64,000 bases of DNA, from assembly GCF_006716745.1 (NCBI RefSeq), contig NZ_VFPP01000001.1, positions 806,001 to 870,000 on the forward strand, in the 5' to 3' direction. This DNA is from Saccharothrix saharensis (lineage in GTDB: Bacteria > Actinomycetota > Actinomycetes > Mycobacteriales > Pseudonocardiaceae). A model generated the notes under the pieces. The model ran no database searches. It had not been told where the DNA came from and saw only the letters and a list, made by a program, of their open reading frames with translations. A program made the translations under genes and the position numbers. The stretch's first letter is position 1, and each line of letters opens with the position of its first letter. Positions 18,821 to 27,635 of the stretch are shown piece by piece.

Positions 18821-19948
18821 TCAGGGCTTGCCCTTCCCTGGCTTGGCCGGACCCTTCCCCTTCTCCCCCTTGGCGTGGCCGGGCGGTACGGGTTTCTCCT
18901 GCGGGCCGGCGGCCGGCTGTTCCACGACGACCTCGGTCGTGACCGTGGCGGCCACCGGGACGTTCGGCGGTGGCGTCGTGCTCTGGACGGCCGTCCGCGA
19001 CGTGGTCTCCACGGGCGCGGACGTCGCCGGGGCCTGGTCGGGCGTCAGCACCCAGGCGAGGCCGAACGCGCCCACCAGCGCGGCGGCCGACGCGGCGACC
19101 GCCTTCACGTGCCGGCGCGGCCGCGGCGCCGACCCGGCCGCGCGTGCCACCGTCTCGCCGGTGCGCAGCACGTGGGCGCAGTCGGGCGCCGACGGTCGGC
19201 GGCGGGCCGACAGGGAGGTCATCAACGACAGCAGGCGCACCAGGTCGGCGGGCAGGTCCTCGGGCACGGCCGGCGGGCGGTGCAGGCGGGCGACGGCGGA
19301 CTCGACGTCACCGCCCGGGTACTCGCGGCGACCGGTCAGGCACTCCAGCAGCACCAAGCCGAACGAGTAGATGTCGGCGGCCGGGCCGAACGCGTCACCG
19401 CGCACCTGCTCCGGCGCCAGGTAGGCGGCCGTGCCGACCATCTGGTTCGTGCGGGTGAATCGGGTGGTGTCGGCCAGGTGCGCCAGCCCGAAGTCGGCCA
19501 GGTGGGGCGTGCCGTCGGCGTCGAGCAGGATGTTGGACGGCTTCACGTCCCGGTGCACGACGCCCTGCTCGTGCACGTAGGCCAGCGCGTCGGCCAGCCG
19601 CGCGCCCAGCTCGCGCACCTCGGCCACCGGCAGCGGCCCGTCGGCGATCCGGTCGCGCAGGGTGCCCCCCTCGACCAGCCGGAGCACCACGAACACCGTG
19701 CCGTCGCTGACGCCCGCGTCGTGCACGGCCACCAGCCCGGGGTGGGACAGCCGGGCGAGCGTGCGCGCCTCGTTGTGGAACCGACGGGCGGTGTCGTCGT
19801 CGGCCTCGGGCCGGAACACCTTGACCGCGACGGCGCGCCGCAGCACCGTGTCCCACCCCCGGCGCACCTCGGACATCCCACCGAAGCCGAGCGTCCCGGC
19901 CAGCTCGTACCGCCCGGCCAACAGCTCGCCACTGACAGGAAGCGACAC
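18821..19948 (-). CDS. Transmembrane Ser/Thr protein kinase, short extracellular tail
   Basis: A 375-residue kinase. The catalytic domain shows LGFGGMSEV, VAVKVFR, HRDVKPSNILL, ADFGLAHL and APEQVRG. One transmembrane segment (AVAASAAALVGAFGLAWVL) precedes a short outside tail that is Thr/Pro-rich and ends in a strongly basic Gly/Lys repeat (about 20 residues), which could touch cell-wall polymers. GTG 19948 with GGAAGG upstream is chosen; the frame runs on to 20872 only as a shadow of the protease gene. The first kinase gene starts 90 bases further along, so the two may be co-expressed. Confidence 0.92.
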   Translation of the reverse strand: MSLPVSGELLAGRYELAGTLGFGGMSEVRRGWDTVLRRAVAVKVFRPEADDDTARRFHNEARTLARLSHPGLVAVHDAGVSDGTVFVVLRLVEGGTLRDRIADGPLPVAEVRELGARLADALAYVHEQGVVHRDVKPSNILLDADGTPHLADFGLAHLADTTRFTRTNQMVGTAAYLAPEQVRGDAFGPAADIYSFGLVLLECLTGRREYPGGDVESAVARLHRPPAVPEDLPADLVRLLSLMTSLSARRRPSAPDCAHVLRTGETVARAAGSAPRPRRHVKAVAASAAALVGAFGLAWVLTPDQAPATSAPVETTSRTAVQSTTPPPNVPVAATVTTEVVVEQPAAGPQEKPVPPGHAKGEKGKGPAKPGKGKP

Positions 19949-20019
19949 GGCGGCACCTTCCGGCCGGGGACACGGGACCTTCCCAGGTGCCCCGTCTCCG
20001 CCGCGCGCAAACCCCGGCG

Positions 20020-21069
20020 CTACGGTCGCCAGTTCGCCAAACCGAACTTCACCAGGTCCACCATGCCCCCACCGCCGCCGAAGACGTGCCGCCTCGGGTC
20101 CAGCTCGTCGGTCTCCCGGCCGCTGTAGACGCCGGCGACGGCCGGTCCTTCGGCGGGCAGCCAGAGCGGACCGCCGGACCAGCCGGGACCGACGTCGGCG
20201 CGCAGCGCGAACTCCAGCTCGAGGCCGGGGCTGTCGTTGTCGATGTCCCGCACGCCCAGGTCGAACTCGACGGCCGGTCGGGTGCCGAACGAACCGGGGT
20301 AGCCCGACGTGACGTAGCGGCGTCGGTGGTACTCGTCCTCGTTGCCGAACGACTTGGTGCCCATCCAGCCCAGCGCGGTGCCGAGCGGGTTGTAGAGCTT
20401 GCAGATCACGTAGTCCTTGCCGCTGACCTCGCTGCCGGTGTGGAAACCCCGGTAGGCCTCGACGAAGGAGCTGCCGAACGGCCGGTCCCCCTCCCGGAAC
20501 GCCGGGATGAACTCCATGCTCCACGAGCTGTGCCCCCACGGCGCGACGTGCCCGGCGGTGAGCACCAGGTTCGGGCCGACGAGCACGCCGCTGCCCCGGA
20601 ACCCGTGGCTGCTCAGGACGATGCCGACGGTCCGCTGGGGGTAGGCCAGCCGGTTGGACTCCTCGACGGCCCGCGGCTCGAAGAACAGCCGGCCGTCCGC
20701 GCGGAACGGCGTGAGCCGGGGCATGTGCTCCAGCGGCACCCACGGCGGCCGGTACCCCTCGGTCTCCGACGTCGCTTCGGCCCGCGTCACGTCGGCCGCG
20801 GTGAGCTCGGTCTGCTCGCGTCCCGGAATGGTGGTGTGCAGGCGTTCGCGGTCGTCGCCGACGATCCGCCACGTCCCGGGCACGCCGGGCACCTCGACGG
20901 TGTCGAACTCCGCTTTCGGCCGTGCCGCCGAGCGGACGAACGGCCCGGAATGCGCGTGCAGCATTTCTCCGAGTTCCCCGGGCATGTCCTCGGTCGCCGG
21001 GACCGGCGCTGCTTCGGCCAGGTCGTCCAGCGTCATGAAGCCATGCGACTCCCTTTGTGCGTCAACCAT
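20020..21069 (-). CDS. Trypsin-fold serine protease without clear signal peptide
   Basis: A 349-residue protein with a C-terminal trypsin/V8-like domain: catalytic His in LVLTAGHVAP, Asp in GKDYVICKLYNP, Ser in GPGWSGGPLW. The first 140 residues are acidic and of unknown fold, and no hydrophobic export signal is visible, unlike ordinary secreted relatives. ATG 21069 with GGGGAAG upstream is chosen; ATG 21036 is an alternative. It lies 71 bases upstream of a kinase gene on the same strand, so it may be part of the same signalling unit. A non-classical export route or internal role is possible; neither is shown. Confidence 0.85.
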   Translation of the reverse strand: MVDAQRESHGFMTLDDLAEAAPVPATEDMPGELGEMLHAHSGPFVRSAARPKAEFDTVEVPGVPGTWRIVGDDRERLHTTIPGREQTELTAADVTRAEATSETEGYRPPWVPLEHMPRLTPFRADGRLFFEPRAVEESNRLAYPQRTVGIVLSSHGFRGSGVLVGPNLVLTAGHVAPWGHSSWSMEFIPAFREGDRPFGSSFVEAYRGFHTGSEVSGKDYVICKLYNPLGTALGWMGTKSFGNEDEYHRRRYVTSGYPGSFGTRPAVEFDLGVRDIDNDSPGLELEFALRADVGPGWSGGPLWLPAEGPAVAGVYSGRETDELDPRRHVFGGGGGMVDLVKFGLANWRP

Positions 21070-21217
21070 GTCGACCACTTCCCCGTGGGCGGAATCGTGT
21101 TGCGGCCCGACCTGCGGATGCGGTTCGGGCAACGTCGACCCAAGCTACGACGCGGGCCGTTCGCCGTACAGCGGGCTCGACCGAATAGCCGTTCGACCGA
21201 CCGCGGGACGGGGGCGA

Positions 21218-21658
21218 TCACGCGCGCCAGGCGGCGACGGTGGCGGCGGCCCAGGCGGCGACGCGGTCCGCGAAGCCCGCCGCCGGGAACGTGCCGTCCA
21301 CGGCGACGTCGCCGATGGTCACGGCGAAGGCCCCGGGCGTCGGCCCGAGGGGCGCGACCGGCACGGCGGCCACGACGTCCGCGATCACGCCGTCGCCGGC
21401 GCGGTGGGAGTTCGCGCGGCGCAGGGCTCCGGCGAGGCGGGTCGCGGCCGCCGGACCGCCGTCGAGGTAGGCGTGCAGGGTCGCCCACGGGCGGGCGCGG
21501 TCGCCGTCGCGCAACCGGCCGGGGTGCTGGAGCAGGAAGCACGAGACGATGACGCCGTGCAGCGGCCCCCACGGCGGGCGGCGGGCGTGGTCGAGCGCGA
21601 GCACGACGTGGAACAGCTCCTCGCACGAGCGCGTCCCGCACTCAGGACAGGCGGTCAC
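21218..21658 (-). CDS. DUF5946 family protein
   Basis: A 146-residue protein beginning MTACPECGTRSCEELFHVVLAL, the pattern of DUF5946: an N-terminal CPECG zinc-type knuckle followed by a helical region containing HxxxVSCFLLQHP and an RPWATLHAYLDGG segment. The function of this family is unknown. It stands alone, with the J-domain gene upstream by 33 bases on the same strand and the protease downstream. Family assignment rests on recall of the pattern. Confidence 0.78.
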   Translation of the reverse strand: MTACPECGTRSCEELFHVVLALDHARRPPWGPLHGVIVSCFLLQHPGRLRDGDRARPWATLHAYLDGGPAAATRLAGALRRANSHRAGDGVIADVVAAVPVAPLGPTPGAFAVTIGDVAVDGTFPAAGFADRVAAWAAATVAAWRA

Positions 21659-21691
21659 GGTACCAACTTAGGGATTCCACCGGCTGGAACG

Positions 21692-22543
21692 TCAAGCGCG
21701 CGGGTTGAACGTCGAGGCGGCGGCCAGTTCGGCGAACAGGCGCCGCTCGGTCTCGTCGAGCGCGGCGGGCACCTCGATCCGGACCTCGACGCACAGGTCG
21801 CCGGCCGGGCCGCGGTGATCGGGCAGGCCCTGTCCGGGCAGCCGCAGCCGTCGTCCGCTCGACGTGCCCGGAGGCACCTCGACCCTAGTCGGCCCGCCCG
21901 GCGCGTCGATCCCGACGGTGGCGCCCAGCGCCGCTTCCCAGGGCGTGAGCGGCAGCTCCACCACCACGTCCCGGCCTTCGACCCGGTAGCGGTCGTGCGG
22001 TGCGATCCGGACCACCAGGTACAGGTCGCCCGCCGCACCCCGGCCGACGCCCGCCCCGCCGTGACCGGGCAGTGCGATCCGCTGCCCGTCGGTGACGCCG
22101 GGTGGGATCTCGACCCGCAGTGCGCGCGCCCCGGGCAGGGTGATGGAACGCCGCCCGCCCCGGTAGACCTCCTCGACGGTCAGCTCCAGCTCGGCCTCGT
22201 GGTCCACGCCCCGGATCGGCCCCCCACCCCCGAGGACGTCGCCCGGGCCGAATCCGAACCCCGTGCCGAAACCCGCCCCCGCGCTCACCCACACCTGGTC
22301 GCCGACCGGCACCCGCCCGGGACGTGCCTGCACGGGGCCCCGCCTCGACGCGTCGTAACGGCGGCGGCGCTCCGGGTCCGACAGCACCCGGTAGGCCTCG
22401 GAGATCACCCGGAACCGCTCGTCCGCGCCGGGTTCGGGATCCAGGTCGGGGTGGTGGCGCCGGGCCAGGGCGCGGTAGGCGCGCTGGATCTCGTCCTGGC
22501 TCGCGTTCCGGGACACCCCGAGCGTCGCGTAGTGGTCGGCCAC
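21692..22543 (-). CDS. J-domain co-chaperone, CbpA-like (DnaJ without zinc fingers)
   Basis: A 283-residue protein. The N-terminal J domain (1-70) includes the HPD motif (HHPDLDP) that stimulates DnaK ATPase. A glycine-rich linker follows (about 85-110), then the two beta-barrel C-terminal substrate domains, with the GDLYLVV and GDLCVEV pattern. The four CxxCxGxG zinc repeats of DnaJ are absent, so this is a type II/CbpA-like protein. GTG 22543 has GGGAGGTG upstream. It is not next to dnaK or grpE, so it is an accessory chaperone. Confidence 0.92.
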   Translation of the reverse strand: MADHYATLGVSRNASQDEIQRAYRALARRHHPDLDPEPGADERFRVISEAYRVLSDPERRRRYDASRRGPVQARPGRVPVGDQVWVSAGAGFGTGFGFGPGDVLGGGGPIRGVDHEAELELTVEEVYRGGRRSITLPGARALRVEIPPGVTDGQRIALPGHGGAGVGRGAAGDLYLVVRIAPHDRYRVEGRDVVVELPLTPWEAALGATVGIDAPGGPTRVEVPPGTSSGRRLRLPGQGLPDHRGPAGDLCVEVRIEVPAALDETERRLFAELAAASTFNPRA

Positions 22544-22781
22544 GGTCCTTCACCTCCCGGGTGACTGACACTTGCCGAACGAACCGCTCGGGCACGGTGT
22601 TTCCCCTCGCGGACATTTCACCTGACCGGAGTATTGCCAGGCTTTCCAGGGGAAGAATGGCGGTTGTCCCCGGTGAATACGAAAATTTCTCACCCATTCG
22701 CCGGAAACGCGCGGGCGTTGCGCTGAGTAATTTCCAGTGCACGGTCCCTGCCGTTGATCGACCCACGAAAGGTGGAAGATC

Positions 22782-23675
22782 ATGAACCGTGCCGTGACAC
22801 GACTGCTCACCCTGGCGAGCGCGCTGACCCTGTCGCTGATCGCCGTCCCTCCCGCGCAGTCCGCTCCCTCGTCCGACGCCTACTGGACACCGGAACGGAT
22901 GCGCGCCGCCGTCCCGCTCGACATCCGCACCGCACCGCTGTCCGCCGTGCGCCCGACCGTCCGCGCCGGCGAGCCCACCACCGTGGCACCGCTGGCCTTC
23001 CCCAACGGGGGCAGCGCGTGGACGGGTGGCGGCGCGGTCGTGAAGACCGCGGGCCGCGTGTTCTTCACCTACCAGGGCCGCAACGCCTCGTGCAGCGGCA
23101 ACGCCGTCACCAGCGCCAACAAGAGCACGGTCGTCACGGCCGGGCACTGCGTGAAGCTCGACGGCGCCTACCACACCAACGTCGCCTTCGTCCCGGCCTA
23201 CGACAGCGGGAACGCCCCGTACGGCACGTGGGCCGCGCGCGCCACGTTCGCCACGCCGCAGTGGCACGCGAGCGAGGACATCAACTACGACATCGGCGCG
23301 ATCGTCGTCGGGCAGCTCAACGGCCAGTCCCTGACCGACGTCGTCGGCGCGCAGGGCATCGCGTTCAACCTGCCGAAGGCCGACAACACCTACGCGTTCG
23401 GCTACCCCGCCGCCGCGCCCTACGACGGCACGAAGCTCATCTACTGCAGCGGGCGGACGTTCAACGCCTTCCTCAGCGACGGCATCGGCATGACGTGCAA
23501 CATGACCGGTGGCGCGAGCGGCGGCCCGTGGTTCCGCGCGTTCTCCGAGGCGACCGGCACCGGCACGGTCAACTCGGTGAACAGCTACAAGATCAACCTG
23601 TTCCCGAACTGGATGTTCGGCCCGTACTTCGGCGCGGACGCCCAGAACCTCTACAACCAGGCGCAGGCCGCCTGA
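22782..23675 (+). CDS. Secreted trypsin-like (V8/S1B-type) serine protease
   Basis: A 297-residue exported protease. Signal peptide residues 1-27 end at QSA-P; a propeptide of about 60 residues follows. The catalytic triad is visible: His122 in VVTAGHC, Asp170 in NYDIGAI, Ser246 in GGASGGPW. Cys pairs (C104/C123 and C222/C239) suggest disulphides. AAGGTGGAAG precedes ATG 22782. The 238-base gap upstream has lower GC than its neighbours and probably holds the promoter, but I could not fix a convincing -35/-10 pair. A hairpin follows the gene. Confidence 0.92.
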   Translation: MNRAVTRLLTLASALTLSLIAVPPAQSAPSSDAYWTPERMRAAVPLDIRTAPLSAVRPTVRAGEPTTVAPLAFPNGGSAWTGGGAVVKTAGRVFFTYQGRNASCSGNAVTSANKSTVVTAGHCVKLDGAYHTNVAFVPAYDSGNAPYGTWAARATFATPQWHASEDINYDIGAIVVGQLNGQSLTDVVGAQGIAFNLPKADNTYAFGYPAAAPYDGTKLIYCSGRTFNAFLSDGIGMTCNMTGGASGGPWFRAFSEATGTGTVNSVNSYKINLFPNWMFGPYFGADAQNLYNQAQAA

Positions 23676-23683
23676 CCCCGGTC

Positions 23684-23707
23684 GGTGGGCCGGGCGACCG
23701 GCCCACC
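23684..23707 (+). terminator. Hairpin after the secreted protease gene
   Basis: Perfect arms GGTGGGCCGG (23684-23693) and CCGGCCCACC (23698-23707) enclose the loop GCGA, starting 9 bases after the stop codon. Confidence 0.75.
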
Positions 23708-23781
23708 ACCCCGGTCCCTGTGGTGATCTTCATCCGGTCGAGTGAGAAACTTCGGACCCACCGGAGTCCAGGGGGACCACC

Positions 23782-24369
23782 ATGCTCTCGCCGTCGATGA
23801 ACCTGCTGCACATGCACCAGAAGGTCACCTTGATGGTGAACCGCTACGAGATCTTCGCCGACCAGGGCGGCGAGCCCGGCCCGCTCGTGGCGTTCGTCGA
23901 GCAGAAGCGGATGGCCTTCAAGGAGCAGGTCACCATCTACACCGACGCGAGCCGCAACCAGGTGCTCGCCGGGTTCCGCGCGCGCAAGGTGATCGACCTC
24001 GGCAGCGGCTACGACGTGACCGACGGCGCGGGGCGGCCCATCGGCCTGTTCCGCAAGGACTTCGGCAAGTCGCTGACCAACTCCACCTGGCACCTCGACC
24101 AGCCGGGCGCGCCGACCGCCACCGGCCGCGAGCGCAACCACGGCATCGCGGTCCTGCGCCGGCTGTGGGGCTTCCTGCCCCTGGTCAACGACCTGCCGTT
24201 CCCGTTCCGCTACCACTTCGACTTCACCCGCGACGGTCAGCCGGTGTTCAGCGTGGACAAGAAGACCTGGATCCGCGACCACTACCTGATCCGGATCGAC
24301 GACCCGTACGTGGACCGCCGCGTGGTGATCGCCCAGGCCGTCGCCGTGGACGCCCTGCAGTCGCGCTGA
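23782..24369 (+). CDS. LURP-one-related (DUF567, scramblase-like fold) protein
   Basis: A 195-residue cytoplasmic protein with the tubby-like LURP-one/phospholipid scramblase fold: repeated beta-strands such as YEIFADQGG, QVTIYTDASRNQVLAGF, YDVTDGAGRPIGLFRKDF and a C-terminal hydrophobic strand (RRVVIAQAVAVDAL). Bacterial members have no defined reaction. GGGGGA lies 8 bases before ATG 23782. The gene stands alone between a protease gene and an SDR relic. Confidence 0.8.
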   Translation: MLSPSMNLLHMHQKVTLMVNRYEIFADQGGEPGPLVAFVEQKRMAFKEQVTIYTDASRNQVLAGFRARKVIDLGSGYDVTDGAGRPIGLFRKDFGKSLTNSTWHLDQPGAPTATGRERNHGIAVLRRLWGFLPLVNDLPFPFRYHFDFTRDGQPVFSVDKKTWIRDHYLIRIDDPYVDRRVVIAQAVAVDALQSR

Positions 24370-24574
24370 CGCCGCGGCCCGCTGCACCGGTGCGCGGGCG
24401 GGCGATCTCCGTCACGGCGAGGGGTTCCGGCGATCTCCCCCATGCGTTGGCGGCATGAGGGAGATCGAAGGGCCCTTCGCCCGCGTCCACCTGCCGGTCC
24501 GGGTGCCGCTCGGCCTGCGCGGCACCCGGCTGCCCGACCGCTGACAGCCGGCCGGATGCCGCCGTGACCGATCC

Positions 24575-24858
24575 GCGACCGCCGGGCCGCGGCAACTGAC
24601 CCGCCACCCCGCCGTGGCCCCCGCGCCGGACGTGCGGGTCAACGCCGTCGCCCCCGGCACCGTGGCCACCGCCGGCGGACGTCGCCGCACGGCGAGGCGG
24701 GTCTCGCCGTGCGGGCGGAAGCCGAGCGGCGGACCGTGCCGCTGCACCGCACCGCCGACCCCGGGCACGTGGCGCAGGCCGTGCCCGGACTGCCGGCGAT
24801 GGACCGGGTCACCGGTGAGGCCGTCATCGTGGACGGCGGCGAGCACGTCGTGCACTAG
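24575..24858 (+). pseudogene. SDR oxidoreductase C-terminal relic
   Basis: The gap 24370-24854 has no intact gene. From about 24575 one frame reads LTR ... VAPAPDVRVNAVAPGTVATA, the C-terminal hallmark of FabG-like short-chain dehydrogenases. After a shift between about 24670 and 24720 another frame reads RTVPLHRTADPGHVAQAV and VTGEAVIVDGGEHVVH, with a stop at 24856-24858, the usual SDR end. The cofactor-binding half and the YxxxK site are missing. The relic overlaps the stop of the ArsR gene by 4 bases on the other strand. Nothing else was found in 24370-24574. Confidence 0.75.
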
Positions 24859-25208
24859 CGCGCGTCACGCTCCGCCGCCTCGGCGATGCGCTTGATCGCC
24901 GCCAGCCGCCGGTCCCAGTCCGCCGCCAGCTTGGCCATCCACCGGGCCGTCACGTTCAGCCCGGCGGGCCGCACCGAGTAGCGGACCTCGCGGCCGACCC
25001 GGCCACCGGAGACGAGGCCGGCGGCGTCGAGGACCGCGAGGTGCTTCACCACCGCCTGGCGGGAGACGGGCAACTGCTCGGCGAGCTTCGTGGCAGTGGT
25101 CTCCCCGTGCGCCGCCAGCAGGTCGAGCAACTGGCGGCGCGTCGGGTCGACCAGCGCGGCGAGCACGCTGTCGACCTCGTCGGCGACATCACGGCGTTCG
25201 TCTGTCAC
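24855..25208 (-). CDS. ArsR-family HTH transcriptional regulator
   Basis: A 117-residue winged-helix repressor: LAALVDPTRRQLLDLLAAHG, then TATKLAEQLPVSRQAVVKHLAVLDAAGLV and a beta-wing (GRVGREVRYSV). No metal-binding Cys cluster is visible, so it is the type that pairs with SRPBCC/AHSA1 proteins, not the metal sensors. It lies 21 bases after the SRPBCC gene on the same strand, and is probably co-transcribed and autoregulating that pair. Confidence 0.9.
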   Translation of the reverse strand: MTDERRDVADEVDSVLAALVDPTRRQLLDLLAAHGETTATKLAEQLPVSRQAVVKHLAVLDAAGLVSGGRVGREVRYSVRPAGLNVTARWMAKLAADWDRRLAAIKRIAEAAERDAR

Positions 25209-25229
25209 GCTTCCCGTGCCCGCATCCCG

Positions 25230-25673
25230 TCATGCCCCTTCGGCGCGCTTCTTGACCACGTCGAACACGTAGGACCAGCCGCCGGTGTTGTGCTGCACGG
25301 CGTTGTCGCGCACCTCCTGCGGCGCGCCCAGTCCCGCGAACCCGCTCTCCACCACGCGCAGCCGGGTCCGGTCCCCCTCGGTGCTCAACGTGAACTCCAC
25401 GAGGGTGCTGTTGTCGTCGCGCAGCTCCTCCCCCGGGAACGCGCTCGCCCAGCGGTAGGCCACGTACGTCTGCGGCGAGACCTTCTCCACGCGCACCCAG
25501 ACGTCGCCGAGGTGAGGGCTCCTGGTGAGCACGGACTCGCCCTCCTCCGCCACGGTCCCGGGCGCGCCCGCCTCGTCGGCCACCCAGAACCCGGGCACGA
25601 CGACCAGCGCCCACACGCGCTCCAACGCGGCGTCGATCAGCGTGTCCCGTTCGATCCGGTCTGCATCCACCAA
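25230..25673 (-). CDS. SRPBCC/AHSA1-domain protein
   Basis: A 147-residue START-like fold protein. It shows the family pattern: an N-terminal strand with ALERVWALVVVPGFW, a middle TYVAYRWASAFPGEE, the VEFTLSTEGDRTRLRVVESGF signature and the C-terminal GGWSYVFDVVKKRAEG helix. Members bind hydrophobic ligands in an internal cavity; the ligand here is unknown. The start is GTG 25673 with AGGGGG upstream. It is the first gene of a two-gene unit with the ArsR regulator. Confidence 0.9.
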   Translation of the reverse strand: MVDADRIERDTLIDAALERVWALVVVPGFWVADEAGAPGTVAEEGESVLTRSPHLGDVWVRVEKVSPQTYVAYRWASAFPGEELRDDNSTLVEFTLSTEGDRTRLRVVESGFAGLGAPQEVRDNAVQHNTGGWSYVFDVVKKRAEGA

Positions 25674-25734
25674 GACCCCCTACAGCCGTGGAACACCAGC
25701 CTATGGCCGCGCGGAGACCTCCTCCAAACCGGTC

Positions 25735-26331
25735 CTACAGCGCGTACACCTGACCGGTCTGCGCGCCTTCGACCGACCGGACGTAGGCCTGGGCCGCCTT
25801 CGCCACGTCGACCGCCTCCATGCCGGTGAACAGGTTGCCGTAGGCCGCCAGGCTCTCGGTGAACACGGTCGGGCTCACGGCGTTGACGCGCTGCGGCGCG
25901 ATCTCGATCGCCGCGGCCCGGACGAACGCCTCCACCGCGCCGTTGGCCAGCGACGCGGCGGTGCCGGTCACCACCGGTTCGCGCGTCAGCACGCCCGTGA
26001 TCAGGGTGAACGAGCCCCGTTCGGCGATCCGGCCGACGCCCTGCCGGACGAGCTCGACCTGGCTCGCGACCTTGCCCCGGAACGCGTCCAGGTACTGCTG
26101 CGGGGTCATCTCGGTGATCTTCCGCCACGGCACGCTGCCGGCCGCGCACGCCACCGCGTCCACCCGGCCGACCCGCTCGTACAGCTCGGTGACCTGTTCC
26201 GGTTCGGTGAAGTCCAGTCGCAGGTCGCCGGCCGACCGCCCGACCGTGACGACGTCGTGGCCGCGGGCGGTGAGTGCGCTGTGGACCGCGGTGCCGAGGG
26301 TGCCACCGGCACCGATCAGAACAATCTTCAT
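25735..26331 (-). CDS. Short SDR-family protein with altered catalytic motif
   Basis: A 198-residue Rossmann-fold protein with nucleotide-binding GAGGTLG near the N-terminus (residues 7-13), followed by VVTVGRS. It keeps the SDR spacing, but the place of YxxxK reads ASLANGAVEAF, so the catalytic Tyr and Lys are not where a classical SDR has them. Members of this short subfamily are annotated as dehydrogenases without proven reaction. ATG 26331 is divergent from the LysR gene with only 70 bases between, so LysR control is likely. Confidence 0.85.
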   Translation of the reverse strand: MKIVLIGAGGTLGTAVHSALTARGHDVVTVGRSAGDLRLDFTEPEQVTELYERVGRVDAVACAAGSVPWRKITEMTPQQYLDAFRGKVASQVELVRQGVGRIAERGSFTLITGVLTREPVVTGTAASLANGAVEAFVRAAAIEIAPQRVNAVSPTVFTESLAAYGNLFTGMEAVDVAKAAQAYVRSVEGAQTGQVYAL

Positions 26332-26401
26332 GGCGATCACGCTAGAGCCGATCCGCACCGCCCGCGAAATGCCGATTGCGCAGCACTTATGCTCTGCGGT
26401 T

Positions 26402-27262
26402 ATGAACGTGGAGTTGCGGCACCTGCGGGCGTTCGCGGCGATCGGCGACCAGGGCACGATCACCGGCGCGGCCGCCGCGTTGCGCATCAGCCAACCCGCG
26501 CTCTCCCGCACCCTGGACCAGTTGGAGCGCAGGCTGGGTGCCCGGTTGGTCGAGCGCACGACCCGCAGCCTGGCGCTGACCGAGGCCGGCACCCGCCTGC
26601 TCGCCCGCACCCGCCGCGTCCTGGCCCAGGTGGACGACGCGTTGGCCGAGGTCACGGCCGGTCCGCGGGAACTGCGCGTGGGGTTCGCGTGGGCCGCGCT
26701 CGGCCGGCACACGGTGCCGTTGCTGCGGGGCTGGCGCGACGCGCGGCCCGACACCGAGGCGCGGATGCTCCGCCTGGACGACCCGGAGACCGCGCTGCGG
26801 CACGGCGGGATCGACGTGGCGTTCGTGCGCTCGCCGCACAAGCCGGACCCCGACCTCGCCTCGGTGGACCTCTACCGCGAACCGCGGGTGGCCGCCGTGC
26901 CCGAAGATCACCCGTTCGCGTCAGCACCGGGTGTGCGGCTGGTCGAGCTCGCCGACCGACCCGTCGTGTTCTGCGCCGCCGCGTGCAGCTCCAGCGCCGC
27001 GCTGTGGCCGGTCGGGCAGCGTCCCGCGACCATCGACGTCGCCAACACCGACGAGTGGCTGACCGCCATCGCCACCGGTGACGCGGTCGGCGTCACCGCC
27101 TCGGCGACCGCGCACAGCCACCCGCACCCCGCCGTCCGCTACGTGCCGATCACCGACGGCGGGTCCGTGGCGGTGCGGATCGTGTGGCCGCGCGCCGCGA
27201 CGCACCCGGCCACCGACGCGTTCCGCGAGCACGCCCGTGCCCTGCTCGCGGACCTGGGCTGA
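26402..27262 (+). CDS. LysR-family transcriptional regulator
   Basis: A 286-residue LTTR. The N-terminal HTH is clear (LRAFAAIGDQGTITGAAAAL, SQPALSRTLDQLERRLG, LVERTTRSLALTEAGTRLL); the rest is a periplasmic-binding-protein-like effector domain. It is transcribed away from the short SDR gene across a 70-base gap, the usual arrangement for an LTTR and its target. A TATGCT hexamer ends 8 bases before ATG 26402, with no Shine-Dalgarno, so the mRNA may be leaderless. Confidence 0.92.
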   Translation: MNVELRHLRAFAAIGDQGTITGAAAALRISQPALSRTLDQLERRLGARLVERTTRSLALTEAGTRLLARTRRVLAQVDDALAEVTAGPRELRVGFAWAALGRHTVPLLRGWRDARPDTEARMLRLDDPETALRHGGIDVAFVRSPHKPDPDLASVDLYREPRVAAVPEDHPFASAPGVRLVELADRPVVFCAAACSSSAALWPVGQRPATIDVANTDEWLTAIATGDAVGVTASATAHSHPHPAVRYVPITDGGSVAVRIVWPRAATHPATDAFREHARALLADLG

Positions 27263-27391
27263 CGCCGCGAGGCCGTGGTCCGGGCCTGCCACGGCAGACC
27301 GGTGACGCCCTCGTCCCGGAACGGCTGCTCGACCGGCGGTCGCCTACCGGCTTTCCCCGCCCCGGTGGGGCGCACTGCGGTGGCGGCGCGG

Positions 27392-27487
27392 GGCCGGCAA
27401 GGCGCGCTGGTGGACTGGGCCGAGCACGGCACGGCGCCGGCGACCCTGCTCGCCGTGGCGTCCGACTACCGCCGCGCCCGCGGCTGA
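27392..27487 (+). pseudogene. Tannase/feruloyl-esterase-like C-terminal tail relic
   Basis: The gap 27263-27635 contains no complete gene. One frame ending at 27487 reads GALVDWAEHGTAPATLLAVA, which resembles the ALVxWVExGxAPdxL tail near the C-terminus of tannase/feruloyl esterase family proteins. Nothing recognisable precedes it, so the rest of the gene has been lost. The match is short and rests on one motif. Confidence 0.4.
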
Positions 27488-27635
27488 TCCCGATGCACGG
27501 TGATCTCCGCCGGAATTTGGCGGCACATAAGCACATTCGCCCGCCGGAACCGGCGCGGCGGTGTTTATTCGATCGCCGTCACCCGGTCCGGTGCGGCACC
27601 ATCGGCGACGCCAAGGTGCCCCCGGAAGGAGTCGG

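Noticed and set aside
24457..24543. Possible 28-residue gene in the SDR relic gap
   Set aside because: No ribosome-binding site or recognisable feature; too short to support.
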